From JACMLD01 sp036500065 (GTDB taxonomy: Bacteria > Bacteroidota > Bacteroidia > Chitinophagales > Chitinophagaceae): a DNA stretch of 6,488 nt. Where the stretch lies: positions 1-6,488 of the forward strand of contig DASYCT010000445.1 in the NCBI GenBank assembly GCA_036500065.1, read 5' to 3'. Shown here one piece after another: positions 4,921 through 6,488 of the stretch (position 1 is the stretch's first letter; each line of letters starts with the position of its first letter). The notes under the pieces were generated by a model. The model was not told the DNA's origin, did not search any database, and saw nothing but the letters and a program-made list of their open reading frames with translations. A program made the position numbers and the translations under genes.

Positions 4921-5942
4921 CGTTTGCCGCCCACAATTTCTGAAAATTTTGTTTTTCCGAGCACAAAATGACGCCAGATAACACTTCCCCGTAACCAGCC
5001 ACCGGGCAAACCCTTGCGGGATATGGGAAAAGTACTTTTTTTGCGCTTCAGCAGCAGCCATTTGTAGAAGCTAAGGTGTGCTTCCACCACCGCGATAAAA
5101 TAGGTGCCCTCCCCTGCCAACAGGCTTTTCCATGCCGAAACGATGTCCAGCAGGATGCGAAACGGCATTTTCCAAAGCGCCTGGGTAAACGTGAGGTTTT
5201 TCGCCAGCATGATAAGGTTGTTGCGGAAGTTCAGGTACACTTTCCGCTCGTTTCCCTTTGGCAGGGTGCCGCCGCCGACATGGTACACCACGGAAGCGGG
5301 ACAAACCATGATTTTGTAGCCTGCCAGTTGCATCCGCCAGCAGAGGTCTATTTCTTCCTGGTGCGCAAAGAAATATTCGTCCAGCCCCTTGCAGGTATGG
5401 TACAGCTCCGCTCTTACAAACATGGAAGCGCCGCTGGCCCAGAATATCGGTTCCACGTTGTCGTATTGCCCTTTGTCTTCTTCACAAATATCAAAAATAC
5501 GCCCGCGCGCAAAGGGGTACCCGAGGCAATCCAGCCATCCGCCGCAGGCGCCGGCATATTCAAACAGCTCACGGTGCCGCTCCATGCGTATCTTGGGCTG
5601 GCAGGCGGCAATGTTTTTGTCGGATTCCATCAACGCTATTATAGGCTCTATCCAGCCCGGCGTTACCTCTACGTCCGAATTGAGCAATACATAATAATCG
5701 GACTTCACCTGTTTTAATGCCTCATTGTATCCTTTTGCAAAGCCAAAGTTTTGCGGCAGCACAATGACGCGCACCTGTGGGTAATGCTCCTGCAGGAAGG
5801 CGACCGAATCATCGGTGGACGCATTATCGGCAACAATGATTTCAAAATTGGCGTACGTGGACCGCGATACGGAAGGCAGAAAGCGCCGGAGGTAATGGGA
5901 ACCATTCCAGTTTAAGATAACTATAGCGACTTTTGGTGTCAA
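4914..5942 (-). CDS. Family 2 glycosyltransferase (rhamnosyltransferase-like, GT-A fold)
   Basis: 342 residues. It starts with the typical GT2 opening strand, PKVAIVILNWNG at 3-14. Nucleotide-sugar and metal-binding motifs follow: ADNASTDDS at 38-46, LNSDVEV at 87-93 (Asp90 of the DxD-like motif), WASGASMFVR at 168-177, HQEEIDLCWR at 194-203 (likely catalytic acidic pair Glu197/Asp199) and YHVGGGT at 220-226. The C-terminal part (about 236-300) has hydrophobic and aromatic helices that could sit on the inner membrane. The layout is that of WbbL/RfbF-like enzymes that transfer sugars such as rhamnose to lipid-linked cell-surface glycans; donor and acceptor cannot be told from sequence. No other polysaccharide genes are in the window. 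The start is TTG (5942-5940): an in-frame TAA lies only nine bases upstream, no ATG or GTG is available, and any later start would cut the first strand. Confidence 0.92.
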   Translation of the reverse strand: MTPKVAIVILNWNGSHYLRRFLPSVSRSTYANFEIIVADNASTDDSVAFLQEHYPQVRVIVLPQNFGFAKGYNEALKQVKSDYYVLLNSDVEVTPGWIEPIIALMESDKNIAACQPKIRMERHRELFEYAGACGGWLDCLGYPFARGRIFDICEEDKGQYDNVEPIFWASGASMFVRAELYHTCKGLDEYFFAHQEEIDLCWRMQLAGYKIMVCPASVVYHVGGGTLPKGNERKVYLNFRNNLIMLAKNLTFTQALWKMPFRILLDIVSAWKSLLAGEGTYFIAVVEAHLSFYKWLLLKRKKSTFPISRKGLPGGWLRGSVIWRHFVLGKTKFSEIVGGKRL

Positions 5943-5968
5943 CGGCGGTTAATAGATGAATAAAGTGC

Positions 5969-5976
5969 CAAAAATA
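5969..5976 (-). promoter_or_regulatory. Candidate -7 element for the glycosyltransferase gene
   Basis: On the minus strand TATTTTTG, a perfect TAnnTTTG, ends 26 bases before the TTG start. No TTTG is found 18-19 bases upstream, where the minus strand reads GGTTATTT and a long T run. Position and -7 quality support it; the missing -33 lowers confidence. Confidence 0.5.
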
Positions 5977-6027
5977 AGGGATGGAAAAAAAATAACCGGA
6001 TTAATAACAAAATATATACAATTGCAA

Positions 6028-6488
6028 ATGATTTCATCTCTCTTCAACTGGCGAAACGGGCTGGCGCTTATAGCCATTGTCATTGTAAGCGGCTCCGTGT
6101 TTTATTCCCGCTACCTGGCCAGGAAGATTGCCGATGAAGAGCGTTTGCGTGTGGAGCAATGGGTGGAAGCAGAAAAACTGCTGGTAAACGACACTACCGG
6201 CATCAGTACCCGACTGGTGACCCTGATCGTGCCCGAAAACAAGACCATTCCCATTATCGTGACCAATGAAAAAGGCATGGTGGTCATGCAGGTCAACCTC
6301 GATTCGGCCGCGATGGCTTCCGACAGCAATTATGTCCGCCGCCAGTTGAAAGTATTCAAATCCGCCAACCGCCCCATCGAATATATCAACCCCCGCAATT
6401 CCTCGCAGCGCGATTATTTTTATTATGGCCATACCAGCCTGCTCAACGAAGTACAGTATTATCCGCTGGTGCAATTGTTTATCGTAGC
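6028..6488 (+). CDS. Membrane sensor histidine kinase, N-terminal part (cut by window edge)
   Basis: An open frame from the ATG at 6028 runs off the right edge: 153 codons and two bases, no stop. Residues 1-11 are a short cytoplasmic lead (MISSLFNWRNG). Residues 12-28 are a transmembrane helix, followed by SRYLARKIADEERLRVEQWV and a mixed alpha/beta periplasmic region to about 143. That region ends in FYYGHTSLLNEVQYYPLVQL, and a second transmembrane helix starts there. This order, including 'DEERxRVExWxEA', a 'TIPIIVTNEKG' strand, 'RPIE' and 'YYGxxxLLxxxxYYPxVQL', is one I recognise from a Bacteroidota type of sensor kinase whose next segment carries the phospho-accepting His in an 'AHQLGTPISSL' motif. 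The kinase core itself lies outside the window, so the enzymatic call is inferred. It is divergent from the glycosyltransferase, with 85 bases between start codons. Confidence 0.8.
   Translation, partial: MISSLFNWRNGLALIAIVIVSGSVFYSRYLARKIADEERLRVEQWVEAEKLLVNDTTGISTRLVTLIVPENKTIPIIVTNEKGMVVMQVNLDSAAMASDSNYVRRQLKVFKSANRPIEYINPRNSSQRDYFYYGHTSLLNEVQYYPLVQLFIV

Noticed and set aside
5076..5717. Plus-strand open frame of 213 codons
   Set aside because: It is antisense to the glycosyltransferase, which carries all expected GT2 motifs.
6017..6024. TACAATTG as the -7 box of the histidine kinase gene
   Set aside because: One mismatch and no -33 box; the start site would fall on or after the ATG. Too weak to list.
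6034..6474. Minus-strand open frame of 146 codons
   Set aside because: It is the antisense of the plus-strand histidine kinase frame, which has transmembrane and family features; the minus-strand translation shows none.
1..6488. A novel defence or mobile system
   Set aside because: No transposase, integrase, nuclease, toxin-antitoxin pair, reverse transcriptase or spaced repeat array is visible; despite two tRNA genes there is no integrase or duplicated tRNA end to suggest an island.

Overview
The window reads as chromosomal DNA of a member of the Bacteroidota, most likely a Chitinophagaceae-type bacterium. Three things support this. Several upstream regions carry the Bacteroidota promoter signature (-33 TTTG or CTTG, 18 bases, -7 TAnnTTTG). 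Start codons lack Shine-Dalgarno sequences. The partial histidine kinase at the right edge has an N-terminal half resembling a kinase type I know from this phylum. The genes look like ordinary housekeeping and accessory loci. I see no insertion sequence, prophage, CRISPR array or defence system.

Left part (1-3110): the 5' end of serA (phosphoglycerate dehydrogenase) leaves the window on the minus strand. A short AT-rich divergent region with a 10-base direct repeat separates it from a plus-strand pair: a lipoprotein-type serine hydrolase of the class C beta-lactamase/PBP fold, and, 18 bases later, the bifunctional NAD(P)HX repair enzyme Nnr. Nnr contains four tandem 7-base units inside its coding sequence, the most unusual detail of the window.

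Middle (3133-4641): galK (galactokinase) converges on nnr. It is preceded on the minus strand by tRNA-Leu(UAA) and tRNA-Gly(GCC). A strong consensus promoter precedes tRNA-Gly. One intrinsic terminator lies between the two tRNAs and another between tRNA-Leu and galK. The second overlaps a candidate galK promoter, so the segment is a very compact run of promoter, tRNA, terminator, tRNA, terminator/promoter, gene.

Right part (4655-6488): a 71-residue single-span membrane protein with its own good promoter, then a family 2 glycosyltransferase with a TTG start, both on the minus strand. Divergent from these, the first 153 codons of a membrane sensor histidine kinase run off the right end on the plus strand. 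No shared pathway connects all the genes. They are neighbours that combine serine synthesis, cofactor repair, galactose use, tRNA supply, surface glycan synthesis and signalling.
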